A stretch of DNA of 64,000 nucleotides, from assembly GCA_016702415.1 (NCBI GenBank), contig JADJEA010000001.1:1681824-1745823 (forward strand), in the 5' to 3' direction. The translations under genes were made by a program, and so were the position numbers. The DNA is from Nostocoides sp. GTDB taxonomy: Bacteria > Actinomycetota > Actinomycetes > Actinomycetales > Dermatophilaceae. The notes beneath the pieces were generated by a model. The model did no database searches. It saw nothing but the letters and a program-made list of their open reading frames with translations, and had not been told where the DNA came from. The first letter of the stretch is position 1; every line of letters begins with the position of its first letter. Shown here piece after piece: positions 50,732 to 59,397 of this stretch.

Positions 50732-51163
50732 ATGGGTGTGATGCGCAAGGCGAGCGTTCTCGCCGCCAGCGGTGCGGTGCTCATCGCCGGTGCGACCGGA
50801 GCATCGGCGGCCCAGGACGGAGCCAGTGCGCGGGCGGCGAAGGCGCCGACCACGTGCACGATCCACGCCTACCCGCCCTATCTCAGCGGGGGCTGGATCA
50901 AGGGCGACGGCGACCTGACGTGCACGGCCACTGTCTATGGCCTGCAAGGTCGCTGGACCGTCCAGCGGAAGTACGGGGCTCGTTGGGTCGACGTGGGCAC
51001 CCCCGCCAAGGGCACCCGCTACAACGTCATCAAGATCTGGGGCACGGCCTATGTGGGGTGGGCGCACGGGACTTATCGGACCAAGGGCACCGGCAAGATC
51101 CAGTTCTACGGCGACCCGACGTGGTACCCGGTCAAGGCGGTGAGCCCGGCCCGCTCGACCTGA
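50732..51163 (+). CDS. Small secreted protein of unknown function
   Basis: 143 residues. The start ATG has GGAGGAGA upstream. Residues 1 to about 27 are a signal peptide (ASVLAASGAVLIAGATGASA, cut near AAQDG). The mature part has two Cys (TTCTIHAYPPY and DLTCTAT), which could form a disulphide, and is rich in Trp, Tyr, Gly and Lys with alternating hydrophobic residues, suggesting a small beta-sandwich (WTVQRKYGARWVDVG, GTAYVGWAHGTYRTKGTG). I do not recognise the family. It is a single gene, with hairpins on both sides. Confidence 0.75.
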   Translation: MGVMRKASVLAASGAVLIAGATGASAAQDGASARAAKAPTTCTIHAYPPYLSGGWIKGDGDLTCTATVYGLQGRWTVQRKYGARWVDVGTPAKGTRYNVIKIWGTAYVGWAHGTYRTKGTGKIQFYGDPTWYPVKAVSPARST

Positions 51164-51215
51164 GGGACGGCATCCGGCCGAAAGCCTGGCATTCGACCGA
51201 ACGCCTGACATCCGT

Positions 51216-51256
51216 CCGAACGCCCCGTGGGAGTCGCCGCTCCCCGGGGCGTTCGG
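51216..51256 (+). terminator. Hairpin after the small secreted protein gene
   Basis: CCGAACGCCCCG pairs with CGGGGCGTTCGG (12 bp) and the loop adds GGGAG with CTCCC. It lies about 50 bases after the stop and shortly before the rpe promoter. A related CGAACGCCTGACATCCG sequence precedes it. No T tract. Confidence 0.65.
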
Positions 51257-51280
51257 CACGTTCCACCAGGGCGGCCTCGT

Positions 51281-51286
51281 TAGGCT
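51281..51286 (+). promoter_or_regulatory. Putative -10 box (TAGGCT) of rpe, leaderless spacing
   Basis: TTAGGCT ends six bases before the rpe GTG, identical in layout to rarA. Confidence 0.55.
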
Positions 51287-51292
51287 GACGCC

Positions 51293-51949
51293 GTGCAGAT
51301 CTCGCCGAGCATCCTCGCCGCCGACTTCGCCAATCTCCAGGCCGAACTCGACAAGATCGCCTCCGCCGACTGGGCCCATGTGGACGTCATGGACGGCCAC
51401 TTCGTCCCCAATCTCACCCTGGGGTTGCCCGTCGTCGCCCGTCTCGTCGAGGTCAGCCCCGTCCCGATCGACACCCACCTGATGATCGAGGACCCCGACC
51501 GGTGGGCGCCGATGTATGCCGACCTCGGGGCGAAGTCGGTGACCTTCCACGTCGAGGCCGCCGCCGACCCGCGCACCCTGGCCCGGTCGCTACGCGCCGC
51601 CGGCGCCCGCGCCTCGATGGCGCTGAAGCCCGGCACGCCGTGGGCCCCATACGCCGACCTCCTGCCCGACCTCGACATGGTGTTGGTCATGACCGTCGAG
51701 CCCGGGTTCGGGGGCCAATCCTTCATGGCTGACCAAATGCCCAAGGTGCGTGCCGTGCGCGAATCGGTGCGCCGTCACGGGGGCGAGATCTGGATCCAGG
51801 TCGACGGTGGCGTCTCGGCCACGACGATCGAGCAGTGCGCCGAGGCGGGCGCGGACGTCTTCGTCGCCGGGACGGCGGTCTACAACGCCGAGTCGGCCGT
51901 GGCCAATATCGCTCGCCTCCGCGACCTGGTGTCGGTCCACCGGCATTGA
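51293..51949 (+). CDS. rpe: Ribulose-phosphate 3-epimerase
   Basis: 218 residues, a TIM barrel. ISPSILAADFANLQAEL starts the protein, DWAHVDVMDGHFVPNLTLG holds the catalytic Asp and metal His, THLMIEDP supplies another His, and IWIQVDGGVSATTIEQCAEA gives the second catalytic Asp. It interconverts ribulose and xylulose 5-phosphates in the pentose phosphate and riboflavin-related pathways. It stands alone between a hairpin and an FMN riboswitch; the rsmB-rpe neighbourhood with riboflavin genes is common in actinobacteria. Confidence 0.96.
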   Translation: MQISPSILAADFANLQAELDKIASADWAHVDVMDGHFVPNLTLGLPVVARLVEVSPVPIDTHLMIEDPDRWAPMYADLGAKSVTFHVEAAADPRTLARSLRAAGARASMALKPGTPWAPYADLLPDLDMVLVMTVEPGFGGQSFMADQMPKVRAVRESVRRHGGEIWIQVDGGVSATTIEQCAEAGADVFVAGTAVYNAESAVANIARLRDLVSVHRH

Positions 51950-52041
51950 CGACACCGCCCCGGGGTCACGCGGGGGCGAGGGCAGCGTCGCGGCCGTGGT
52001 CGGGGCCACAGCCGACGGCGTGGATGGCGGCAAGGGTACGG

Positions 52042-52047
52042 CATACT
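52042..52047 (+). promoter_or_regulatory. Putative -10 box (CATACT) before the FMN riboswitch
   Basis: CATACT lies nine bases before the P1 stem of the RFN element, so transcription would start at its 5' end. The box overlaps a CGGCATAC octamer. Confidence 0.4.
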
Positions 52048-52055
52048 GGGGACAC

Positions 52056-52178
52056 GTGCTCCGGGGTCGGTGAAATTCCGAACCGGTGGTGACAGTCCAC
52101 GACCCGGCCGCAGCCAGCGGTCGGTTGATCCGGTGAAACTCCGGGACCGACGGTGAGAGTCCGGATGGGAGGCAGCAC
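52056..52178 (+). ncRNA. FMN riboswitch (RFN element)
   Basis: The conserved RFN blocks are present in order: CCGGGGTCGGTGAAATTCCG, ACCGGTGGTGACAGTCC, GTTGATCCGGTGAAACTCCG, ACCGACGGTGAGAGTCC and GGATGGGAGGCAGCAC. The P1 stem pairs GTGCT with AGCAC. Downstream, CCGCGC and GCGCGG can form a hairpin before the GAAGGA ribosome binding site, so FMN may control translation or termination. It precedes a riboflavin transporter gene. Confidence 0.92.
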
Positions 52179-52291
52179 AGGCCGGCGGCGGCATGCCGTC
52201 CGCGCGATCATGCGCGGTCGGTGTCTCGACGACGGCGTCGTCCCCCGGAGTTCGTCCGAAGTGACAGACAACCGAAGGACGAACACCACCA

Positions 52292-53044
52292 ATGTCAAGC
52301 CTCGTCATGGCCGCCGCGGCCGATGAGAACCTCTTCCAGCGGCTGATCGACGCCGCGATCCCGATCGGGAAATACCAACTCCACTGGCTCGAACTCATCG
52401 GCGTCCTCATCGGCGTCGTCTCGGCCTACTTCGGCATGAAACGGCGGGTCTGGGCCTGGCCGGTCGGCATCACCGCCAACATCATGCTCTTCTTCGTCTA
52501 CATCGGCGCGACCATGGGTGCCGGACAACGGATTCCGCTCTTCGGGCAGGCCGGGCGGCAGGTCTTCTTCATCGTCACCAGCCTCTACGGCTGGTGGCGC
52601 TGGAGTCGCTTGCAGCGGCAGGCGGGCTCCATGGACGCCCCCGCCATCACGCCGCGGTGGATGACCAGCCGGGAGCGCTTGATCACTGTGGCCGGCTGGC
52701 TGGTCGGCACCGTCGTCGTCCACCAGGTCTTCGTCTGGCTCTGGCACCTTTCGCCGAACCCGTTCTGGACTCCGCAATGGTGGTTCTACTGGTGCGACGC
52801 GTGGATTTTCGTGGGGTCCTTCGTTGCGACCTATTCCATGGCCCGGGGCTGGAACGAGTTCTGGCTCGCGTGGATCGGCGTCGATCTCATCGGGGTGCCC
52901 CTCGGCTTCGCCACCGGCTACGTCCCGACCGCGGTGATGTACATCTTCTACGGCGTGTTCGTTCTCTACGGCTTGACGCAGTGGGTCAAGGCGACCCGCC
53001 GGGAGACTCCGCAGACGGCGGACTACGAAGCGATCCCGACGTAG
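52292..53044 (+). CDS. ribM: Riboflavin transporter, PnuC-like family (RibM/PnuX)
   Basis: 250 residues, about seven hydrophobic segments with the PnuC fold: LELIGVLIGVVSAYFGMKRR, VWAWPVGITANIMLFFVYIG, a SLYGWWRW motif and FWTPQWWFYWCDAWIFVGSF. PnuC relatives carry nicotinamide riboside, thiamine or riboflavin. The FMN riboswitch directly upstream points to riboflavin, as for RibM/PnuX of Corynebacterium and Streptomyces. The ATG is 18 bases after GAAGGACG; the spacing is a little long, and an in-frame ATG five codons later is possible. Confidence 0.85.
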   Translation: MSSLVMAAAADENLFQRLIDAAIPIGKYQLHWLELIGVLIGVVSAYFGMKRRVWAWPVGITANIMLFFVYIGATMGAGQRIPLFGQAGRQVFFIVTSLYGWWRWSRLQRQAGSMDAPAITPRWMTSRERLITVAGWLVGTVVVHQVFVWLWHLSPNPFWTPQWWFYWCDAWIFVGSFVATYSMARGWNEFWLAWIGVDLIGVPLGFATGYVPTAVMYIFYGVFVLYGLTQWVKATRRETPQTADYEAIPT

Positions 53045-53116
53045 CCCGGGGGAGCCACGGCGGGGGGACCGGCGTCGGTGGGCGGACGGCATACCGACTG
53101 GGCCGGCGCAGCCGCT

Positions 53117-53122
53117 TAGGCT
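53117..53122 (+). promoter_or_regulatory. Putative -10 box (TAGGCT) of hisE, near-leaderless
   Basis: TTAGGCT ends eight bases before the hisE GTG; the gap TGTCCCCC has no ribosome binding site. Confidence 0.5.
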
Positions 53123-53130
53123 TGTCCCCC

Positions 53131-53394
53131 GTGAAGACGTTCGAGCAGCTGTATGCCGAGCTCGCCGGCCGGGCGGCCACCCGGCCGGAGGGCTCGGGCA
53201 CCGTCAAGGCGCTCGACGCCGGTGTGCATGCGATCGGCAAGAAGATCGTCGAGGAGGCGGCCGAGGTGTGGATGGCCGCCGAATACGAGGGCCCGGCCCG
53301 CACCGCGGAGGAGATCAGCCAACTCCTCTACCACCTGCAGGTCCTCATGCTCGCGACCGACCTGACCCCCGAGGACGTCTATGCCCACCTCTGA
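53131..53394 (+). CDS. hisE: Phosphoribosyl-ATP diphosphatase
   Basis: 87 residues of the all-alpha MazG-like fold: KTFEQLYAELAGR at the start and IGKKIVEEAAEVWMAAEYEG with the EExxE metal-binding helix, then SQLLYHLQVLMLATDLTPED. It removes pyrophosphate from phosphoribosyl-ATP in step two of histidine synthesis. It overlaps hisG by 14 bases, the usual actinobacterial hisE-hisG pair. Confidence 0.95.
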   Translation: MKTFEQLYAELAGRAATRPEGSGTVKALDAGVHAIGKKIVEEAAEVWMAAEYEGPARTAEEISQLLYHLQVLMLATDLTPEDVYAHL

Positions 53395-54253
53395 CGACGG
53401 CTCTCGCCTCCTGCGTTTCGCGGTGCCCAACAAGGGCTCGCTCTCGGAATCGGCCGTCGAGATGCTGCGCGAGGCCGGCTATCGCACCCGCCGCGACACC
53501 AAGGAACTCGTCGTCGCCGATCACGACAATGGCGTCGAGTTCTTCTATCTGCGCCCCCGCGATATCGCCGTCTATGTCGGCTCCGGCACGGTCGATGCCG
53601 GGATCACCGGCCGTGACCTGCTGCTCGACGCCGGCGGCGGCGCCGACGAGGTCATGTCACTCGGGTTCGGCGTGTCCACCTTCCGGTATGCCGCCCGCCC
53701 CGGCGACGTCACCGACATTGCGGAGATCGCCGGTCGCCGCGTGGCGACCTCCTATCCGGGTCTGGTGGAGAAGCACCTCGCGGACCACGGCATCCACGCC
53801 GAGGTCGTCCGCCTGGACGGCGCCGTCGAGACGGCCATCACGCTCGGAGTCGCCGACGTTATCGCCGACGTCGTCGAGACCGGGACCACCCTTCGCGCCC
53901 AGGGGTTGGCCCCGTTCGGGGACGTCATCCTCAAGAGCGAGGCGGTCCTGATCCGCCGACCCGGGACCGACCAGGCGAACGCCGCCGACACTCTGCGGCG
54001 CCGCCTCGTCGGCGTGGTCACGGCCCGGCATTACGTCCTCCTCGACTACGACTGCCCGGCCGACCAGGTCGCGGCGGCCTGCGCGGTCACCCCCGGCCTG
54101 GAGTCGCCAACCGTGTCCCCGCTGCAGAACCCCGACTGGGTCGCCGTCCGCGCCATGGTGCCGCGGGCCCAGACCAACCGGGTCATGGACGCCCTCTACG
54201 ACCTCGGTGCGCGCGCCATCCTCGTGACGGACATCGCGGCCTGCCGGCTATGA
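53381..54253 (+). CDS. hisG: ATP phosphoribosyltransferase, long form
   Basis: 290 residues, the long HisG with a C-terminal regulatory domain that binds histidine. The catalytic domain opens LRFAVPNKGSLSESAVEMLR, with LRPRDIAVYVGSG and the PRPP loop VADVIADVVETGTTLRA; the regulatory part begins near residue 205 and ends DALYDLGARAILVTDIAACRL. It commits ATP and PRPP to histidine synthesis. The ATG lies inside hisE; the next gene overlaps its stop. Confidence 0.96.
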   Translation: MPTSDDGSRLLRFAVPNKGSLSESAVEMLREAGYRTRRDTKELVVADHDNGVEFFYLRPRDIAVYVGSGTVDAGITGRDLLLDAGGGADEVMSLGFGVSTFRYAARPGDVTDIAEIAGRRVATSYPGLVEKHLADHGIHAEVVRLDGAVETAITLGVADVIADVVETGTTLRAQGLAPFGDVILKSEAVLIRRPGTDQANAADTLRRRLVGVVTARHYVLLDYDCPADQVAAACAVTPGLESPTVSPLQNPDWVAVRAMVPRAQTNRVMDALYDLGARAILVTDIAACRL

Positions 54254-54711
54254 CCACGGATCCGGACGCCCCCTTTCTCCCGCGACGCGGGCGACGCGTG
54301 GCCGCCATCGGGGCGATCACGGCCGTCGTGCTCTTCGGTGTGGTCGCGCTGGTGCTGCCCGGGCCGGCCCAGGGCGGGGACTGGCAATTGGTCGACCGCA
54401 TCGCCATGTGGGGGCTCGGGTGGGCGATCGCGGCGCTGATGGTCCGCTACGCGCGCATCGGTGCCTGGCCCCGACCCGAAGGGCTCCAGGTGCGCAATCT
54501 CCTTCTCGGCCGGACGATTCCGTGGGCCGACATCGACGATGTGCGCTTCGGCGGCGGGGAGCCCTGGGTGAGCATCGAATTGGTCGACGGCGAGACGGTC
54601 GCGGTCATGGCGATCCAGCGGGCGGACGCGGAATACGCCGACGCGGAGGCGCAGCGACTGGTCCACCTTGTCGAGACCCACGCACCCCCCACCGGCCTCG
54701 GCGACGACTGA
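54250..54711 (+). CDS. PH-domain-like membrane protein
   Basis: 153 residues: two N-terminal membrane helices (IGAITAVVLFGVVALVLPG and IAMWGLGWAIAALMV) followed by a bacterial PH-like domain (RPEGLQVRNLLLGRTIPWAD, then VSIELVDGETVAVMAIQ). Genes of this type often follow hisG in actinobacteria and are called PH domain-containing protein. Function is unknown. The ATG overlaps the hisG stop (ATGA), so it is coupled to histidine synthesis genes. Confidence 0.78.
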   Translation: MTTDPDAPFLPRRGRRVAAIGAITAVVLFGVVALVLPGPAQGGDWQLVDRIAMWGLGWAIAALMVRYARIGAWPRPEGLQVRNLLLGRTIPWADIDDVRFGGGEPWVSIELVDGETVAVMAIQRADAEYADAEAQRLVHLVETHAPPTGLGDD

Positions 54712-54792
54712 TAACGTTTCGTCGGCGCCGCACCGGCGGCGCGGTCGCGGCGCAGGGCCCGACCACCGCACCTGAGGGGATTCATCAGGACC

Positions 54793-55745
54793 ATGTCCAC
54801 ACTCCGCACATTGACCGTCGCCGGCGCCACCGCCGCGGGCCTGCTCGCTGCCGTCGCCCCCGTCTCCGCCGCGCCCGCCCCCAAGCCGATCAGCACCCCG
54901 ACCGCCGTCGCCGTGTATGCCGGTCCCGCCTCCACCCGTCAGACCGTCGTCCTCGACCCGACAGCCGACAGCAAGGCTGCCCCGACGGCGAAGTTCGTCG
55001 TCACCTATGTCGGCTTCTCCACCACCGCCAAAGCCGCCTTCCAGCGCGCGGTCAACACCTGGGCCAAGACCCTGACGACCTCCGTGCCGATCACCGTCAA
55101 GGCGACGTGGGAGCCCCTGGGCACCGGCATCCTCGGCTCGGCCGGCCCGAGCTACGGCTGGAACTGCTCTGGGCTGATGTGCATCGACGCCATCGCCAAC
55201 AAGAAGGCGGGCAAGAACCTCGACCCGTCACCCGACATCGTCGCCCGCTTCAGCAGCAACTTCAGCAACTGGTGGTTCGGCACCGGCCCCGCCCCGAAGG
55301 GCAAGTACGACTTCCATTCGGTCGTCACCCACGAACTCGGTCATGGCGTCGGCTTCCTCGGACTCGGCAGCATCACCGGTGGTCTCGGTTCGGTGCAACT
55401 GAGCGGCCTCAACACGGCATACGACCGCGCCACGCGGCTCGGCCCGACGTCGACCAGCGCCCTGCTGTGGAAGATGCCGAACAACTCGACTACCCTCGCC
55501 AAGGCGCTGACCAGCAATAACGTCTACTTCGACAGCGCCAAGGTGCGCGCCGCCAATGGCGCGAAGTCCGCAGCTCTACGCCCCCAGCATCTGGCGGCAG
55601 GGCAGCAGCTACTCCCCACCTCGACGAGGCGATCTTCCCCGCCGGCAACAAGAACTCCCTGATGACCTACGCCATCGGCGACGGCGAGACGATCCGCACC
55701 CCCGGCCCGGTCGCCGTCGCCATCTTGAAGTCGATCGGCTGGTAA
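54793..55745 (+). pseudogene. Secreted zinc metalloprotease-like protein, two frameshifts as read
   Basis: A signal peptide (LAAVAPVSAAPAPK) leads to a metzincin-like domain with NTWAKTLTTSVPITVKATWE and the zinc site VVTHELGHGVGFLGLGS (HExxHxxGxxG). The C-terminus runs over three frames: GAKSA, then LYAPSIWRQGSSYS, then HLDEAIFPAGNKNSLMTYA and ending AVAILKSIGW. The first shift is near 55566-55573 and the second in a CCCC run at 55614-55617. Restored length would be about 317 residues. MTYA after the zinc site fits a Met turn. The coding pieces are well preserved, so the shifts are recent or artefacts. Confidence 0.8.
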
Positions 55746-55755
55746 CCCCCCGGTA

Positions 55756-55977
55756 CGGCCAGGAGCGCGCTGCGCGCGCGCCATACCTTCTGTTCCGAGG
55801 AAACAGGCTCGCTGGCGCTCGACAGGGGACGGCCAGGAGCGCGCTGCGCGCGCGCCATACCTTCTGTTCCGAGGGAACAGGCTCGCTGGCGCTCGACAGG
55901 GGACGGCCAGGAGCGCGCTGCGCGCGCGCCATTCCTTCTGTTCCGAGGAAACAGGCTCGCTGCGCTCGCGTTTCCTC
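55756..55977. repeat. Three tandem copies of a 74-bp repeat
   Basis: Copies start at 55756, 55830 and 55904. Each has GCGCGCTGCGCGCGCGCC, then TTCTGTTCCGAGG(A/G)AACAGG with the inverted pair TGTTCC/GGAACA, and GGCTCGCTGGCGCTCGACAG. The copies differ at only a few bases (CCATACC against CCATTCC; GAGGAAA against GAGGGAA); the third is altered at its end. The rest of the stretch up to the direct repeat (about 55978-56086) has further CGCTGCGCTCGC strings and no gene. Confidence 0.92.
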
Positions 55978-56086
55978 GGGCTGCTCACGGTGGCTCGCTG
56001 CGCTCGCAACCGCTCGCAGCAGTGGGTGCGGCTTGAGGGCGTGGGGGGCCACCGTGGGGTGCGGTTGTCGTCGCGTAGTTCTCAGC

Positions 56087-56355
56087 GCGGGCAGGACCTC
56101 CGCCGGAGCATCTCAGCAATCGGGACTCAGGGCGGAAGGGGGCCCGGTAGGGCGGCGCATTCGGTTGGGATTGCTTCAGCGTCGCGAGCCCGCGGCCACG
56201 TCTCGGCGAGGTCGTCGACACCGAGGTCTGGCAGCGGTGACTCACGGGGCCGAGCCAAGCGTGAGTGATTACGGCTGGACGGGGTCGATGTCGACGGTGA
56301 AGACGTCGTTGGCGCGGATGGGGGCCCAGTCCCCGACCGGGGCGTCGTCTTTGAC
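56087..56355. repeat. 269-bp direct repeat, left copy
   Basis: This block, from GCGGGCAGGACCTCCGCC to GGGCGTCGTCTTTGAC, recurs at 57998-58266 in the same orientation on the other side of the IS element. It carries the 3' end of the minus-strand beta-propeller gene in its undisturbed form (reading VFTVDIDPVQP before the stop). The copies differ only in two G runs. Confidence 0.95.
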
Positions 56356-57997
56356 CCGAGTTAGGACAATTTAGTGCGCACGCCTGGGTTGGCTGATGGA
56401 GTGGATTGCTGCGTGGAGGTCCTCGGGTAGGGGGTCGGCGGCGGTGATCAGCTGCTCGCCGGCTTCGATGATGACTTCGCGGTAGCGACGTGTGGTGGTC
56501 ACGAACCGCTTGATCGACATCCCGGTCGCTGTCTCGATGTGGCGGGTTAGCGCGAGGGCGGCGAAGACGATGGACATGTGCGCCTCGATCGATTCGCGTT
56601 TGTGGTGGAAGATCGGGCGGGCTTGGAGGTCGTGCTTGCTCATCCGGAAAGAGCGCTCAATCTCGTACAGCCGGTGGTAGGCACCGGTGACGAACTCGGC
56701 GTTGGCGGTCCCAGGTTCCAGGTTGGTGGAGTAGCCCTTCCACCCAGCCAGCATGCGAGCCTTGGCTTCAGGGTCCCGGTTCACCGAGCGGTTCCCGCCA
56801 TCGAGCGTGATGAACCGGTTCCGTTTGATCGGCACCTGCCCCGCGACCGCCTTCTCGGCTTTGGTGACCTGCTCGGTGATGCCCTTGAGGTACGTCGGCC
56901 GCGGGAGTGGGAGTACTGGTAGTGGGTCCACCAGTGCCCGCGCCCGTCGGACGGCATCGCCGGTAGTGGTTCCAGCAGCCGAAGCCCGTCCGGGACCTGC
57001 TCAATGTTCGGGTGATCCTTGTGCCACTGGGCGATCGCGTACGGCACCGACGACAAACGCGCGCCGAGGATGAAGGTCAACCCGGCCTGCTCGAGCGCGA
57101 CCCGGTTGCTCCGGGAGAGCATCCCCGCGTCCGCGACGACGGTGACGGCGGTAATGCCGTGAGCGGCCTGGAACTCTTTGATGACCGGCAGCATCGTGGC
57201 CGTTTCGGCCTTGTTGCCTTCGAAGGCGTTGACCATCAACGGAAACCCTGAGGCGTCCGTCAACAGTCCGATGGTGATTTGTGGCTCCAGGCGCCGCTCC
57301 TTGCTAAACCCTGGCTCGCGGAACCCGTCGCCGGTGTCGGTCTCGAAATACAGCGTGCTCACGTCGAAGAGCACCAACGCACTCGGCCCCAGGTCCGCCC
57401 GTGCCGCGCACGCACCCGCCAGGCCAGCCCGGAACTCCACCGTGGCGTACGAAGGCAGCCGCCGCGCCATAGTCCGGTAGGAGAGCGTGGCTACCCCGGC
57501 CTCATCCAGCACCCGCAGGCTGTCCAGCTTGCTTGTCGGTTCGATGATCCGCGCGATCACCAACGCCTTGAACACCTCATCGCCGTCCGTGGCGTCCTCG
57601 AACCCCAGCACCCGATAGGCGACATCGAGCGCGTCGACCAAGTGACCCATCCGCGTCGAGCGGATCGGCAACGCTCCGCCCTTGGCCGGCGCCAAGCCAG
57701 GCAGGTCGAACATCCCCTGCCCTGCCGAGATCCGTTGCCGCGCAGCGGCTTCTAACAACTCCAGCTCGGCATCATCATGGGCTGAGCCGATATGCTCCAT
57801 CGTGCGCCTCCCACCCCGGTTGGAATACACGATCTGAACAGCCCGAGCCCCCGACGAGGTCTTCACCGTACGCACGTGAGGCGACACCACCCCACAATAC
57901 GAGCCCGACTAGTGCACAAATCCGCCAAGCCCCCCACGCATCACCGCAGGTCAACGCCCTGCACCCTCCAGAACCCAAGAATCGTGTCCTAAGTCAG
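56356..57997. mobile_element. IS1634-family insertion sequence, 1642 bp
   Basis: The element fills the space between the two 269-bp repeats exactly. Its ends are short imperfect inverted repeats: CCGAGTTAGGACA at the left and, read inward from the right, CTGACTTAGGACA. It holds one transposase gene on the minus strand. It contains none of the GTATGCCG octamers common elsewhere, which fits arrival from outside. A short target duplication cannot be recognised because the flanks are the 269-bp repeat. Confidence 0.88.
56371..57890 (-). pseudogene. IS1634-type DDE transposase, frameshifted as read
   Basis: The two minus-strand frames make one transposase of about 506 residues. The first (57890 down to about 56892) starts at a GTG, opens VRTVKTSSGARAVQIVYS, and has the first catalytic Asp in VLFDVSTLYFETDTGDGF and the second in VTVVADAGMLSRSNR. 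The second frame has EKAVAGQVPIKRNRFITLD, the catalytic Glu in YEIERSFRMSKHDLQARP, and a normal C-terminus. The break is at 56889-56892, where one more base would give RRTLKGI. All DDE residues remain. Confidence 0.85.
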
Positions 57998-58266
57998 GCG
58001 GGCAGGACCTCCGCCGGAGCATCTCAGCAATCGGGACTCAGGGCGGAAGGGGGCCCGGTAGGGCGGCGCATTCGGTTGGGATTGCTTCAGCGTCGCGAGC
58101 CCGCGGCCACGTCTCGGCGAGGTCGTCGACACCGAGGTCTGGCAGCGGTGACTCACGGGGCCGAGCCAAGCGTGAGTGATTACGGCTGGACGGGGGTCGA
58201 TGTCGACGGTGAAGACGTCGTTGGCGCGGATGGGGCCCAGTCCCCGACCGGGGCGTCGTCTTTGAC
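57998..58266. repeat. 269-bp direct repeat, right copy
   Basis: Same block as 56087-56355. Here the G run at 58192-58196 has five Gs (four in the left copy) and the run at 58232-58235 has four (five in the left copy). The two changes cancel and alter about a dozen codons of the beta-propeller gene. Confidence 0.95.
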
Positions 58267-59397
58267 GAGGTTGTTCGCGCCGGTCCCGATCAGGATCGTG
58301 CGGAGGTCGGCGCTCGCCCCGAGCCGGTCGATCGGCGCGTTCAAGGGGACGCCCTGGCTGTTGACGGTGACCCGGGTCCGGGCGCCGGTCTGTCGGGTGT
58401 ACCTGTAGAGGTCGCCCGGGATCAAATATGGGGCGGGTTTACGTCGCAGGCAGCCCGCTAACACGACCGATCCGTCGTGGTTGATCCCATAGACCCCGGT
58501 GAACGCGGTCAGGCCGGTGTTTTCCTGGGTCAACACCTGCTCCACCCGCAGGTCCGGTAACCGCGAGATCTGCACCACCCGGTCGATGCCATCACCGATC
58601 CGCCAGGAGGAGGTCACATGCGTGCCGTCGCCGGACAGGTACACCCCTTGAGTGCCGTTCGGGACGGTCGGGCCCACCCCGGTGGGCGCGGCGATGAACC
58701 GGCGTCGCCCGGTCGCCACATCCACCACGAACGGGACGTAGCCGATGGGGTCCCGGTACTCTGACCCGGTCACCAGGGACCCGTCCGCGCTGACCTTGCT
58801 CACCTTCATCTCCGGGCCGTGGAACGGCAGGCGGTGGAAGATCCCGGAGGGCCACTCCACCAGCCAGTACGACGGGTCCCACCCCGGACCCGGCCAGATC
58901 CCGCTGACCAGCAGCCACCTCCCGTCCGCGCTCCAATCCCACGCCCCGCCCGCGAACGGCCGCGCACCGGGCGGGGACTGCTGCGGGGCCGGTTCCAACC
59001 GGCGCACCGCACCGGTCACCAGGTCCTTGACCACCAGCGTCTCGACAGCATGTTTCGACTTCAGTACCGGGGAGAGGCTGGAGAATGCCACCCACCGTCC
59101 TGAGGGGGAGACCACCGGTTGTTCATTCGACCCGCCGCGGGCGGAGACACCTTTCGCGTTCGCGGACACCATCGACAGTTTCGTGGTTGACCGGTCGTAG
59201 GCGTACAGGCTCGGGTCATTGTCCCCGCCCCCGTCCGGCAGGAGCGCCCGGAACGTCTGGAACACCACCACCCGCGCGTCCGCCGACATCGCGATCTGTT
59301 GCACGAACCCGCTCGGCCGGCCATTGTGCATCCGGCTGATCAGCGTCCACCGCAACCGGCTCACCTGACCACCCCCCACCCCAGGCACCCCGGACAC
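58180..59397 (-). CDS. TolB/WD40-like beta-propeller protein, probably cut at its N-terminus
   Basis: 405 residues from a GTG; the frame opens only about 17 codons earlier after a stop, and there is no signal peptide although relatives are usually secreted. It has repeated propeller blades: IAMSADARVVVFQTFRALL, QPVVSPSGRWVAFSSLSPV, WDWSADGRWLLVSGIW, VSADGSLVTGSEYRD and YGINHDGSVVLAGCLRR. The last residues are read out of the original frame between two cancelling G-run indels; the left repeat copy shows the expected VFTVDIDPVQP. The true N-terminus seems to be missing next to the hisF promoter. Ligand unknown. Confidence 0.65.
   Translation of the reverse strand: MSGVPGVGGGQVSRLRWTLISRMHNGRPSGFVQQIAMSADARVVVFQTFRALLPDGGGDNDPSLYAYDRSTTKLSMVSANAKGVSARGGSNEQPVVSPSGRWVAFSSLSPVLKSKHAVETLVVKDLVTGAVRRLEPAPQQSPPGARPFAGGAWDWSADGRWLLVSGIWPGPGWDPSYWLVEWPSGIFHRLPFHGPEMKVSKVSADGSLVTGSEYRDPIGYVPFVVDVATGRRRFIAAPTGVGPTVPNGTQGVYLSGDGTHVTSSWRIGDGIDRVVQISRLPDLRVEQVLTQENTGLTAFTGVYGINHDGSVVLAGCLRRKPAPYLIPGDLYRYTRQTGARTRVTVNSQGVPLNAPIDRLGASADLRTILIGTGANNLVKDDAPVGDWAPSAPTTSSPSTSTPVQP

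Noticed and set aside
52292..53044. Nicotinamide riboside transporter PnuC
   Set aside because: The fold fits, but the FMN riboswitch directly upstream makes riboflavin the likelier cargo.
55756..55977. Possible CRISPR array
   Set aside because: The 74-bp units abut with no spacers between them, and no cas genes are in the window.
55524..56009. Minus-strand frame with repeated SEQKVWRARSALLAV-like segments
   Set aside because: It is a translation of the 74-bp tandem repeats, and overlaps the 3' end of the metalloprotease gene.
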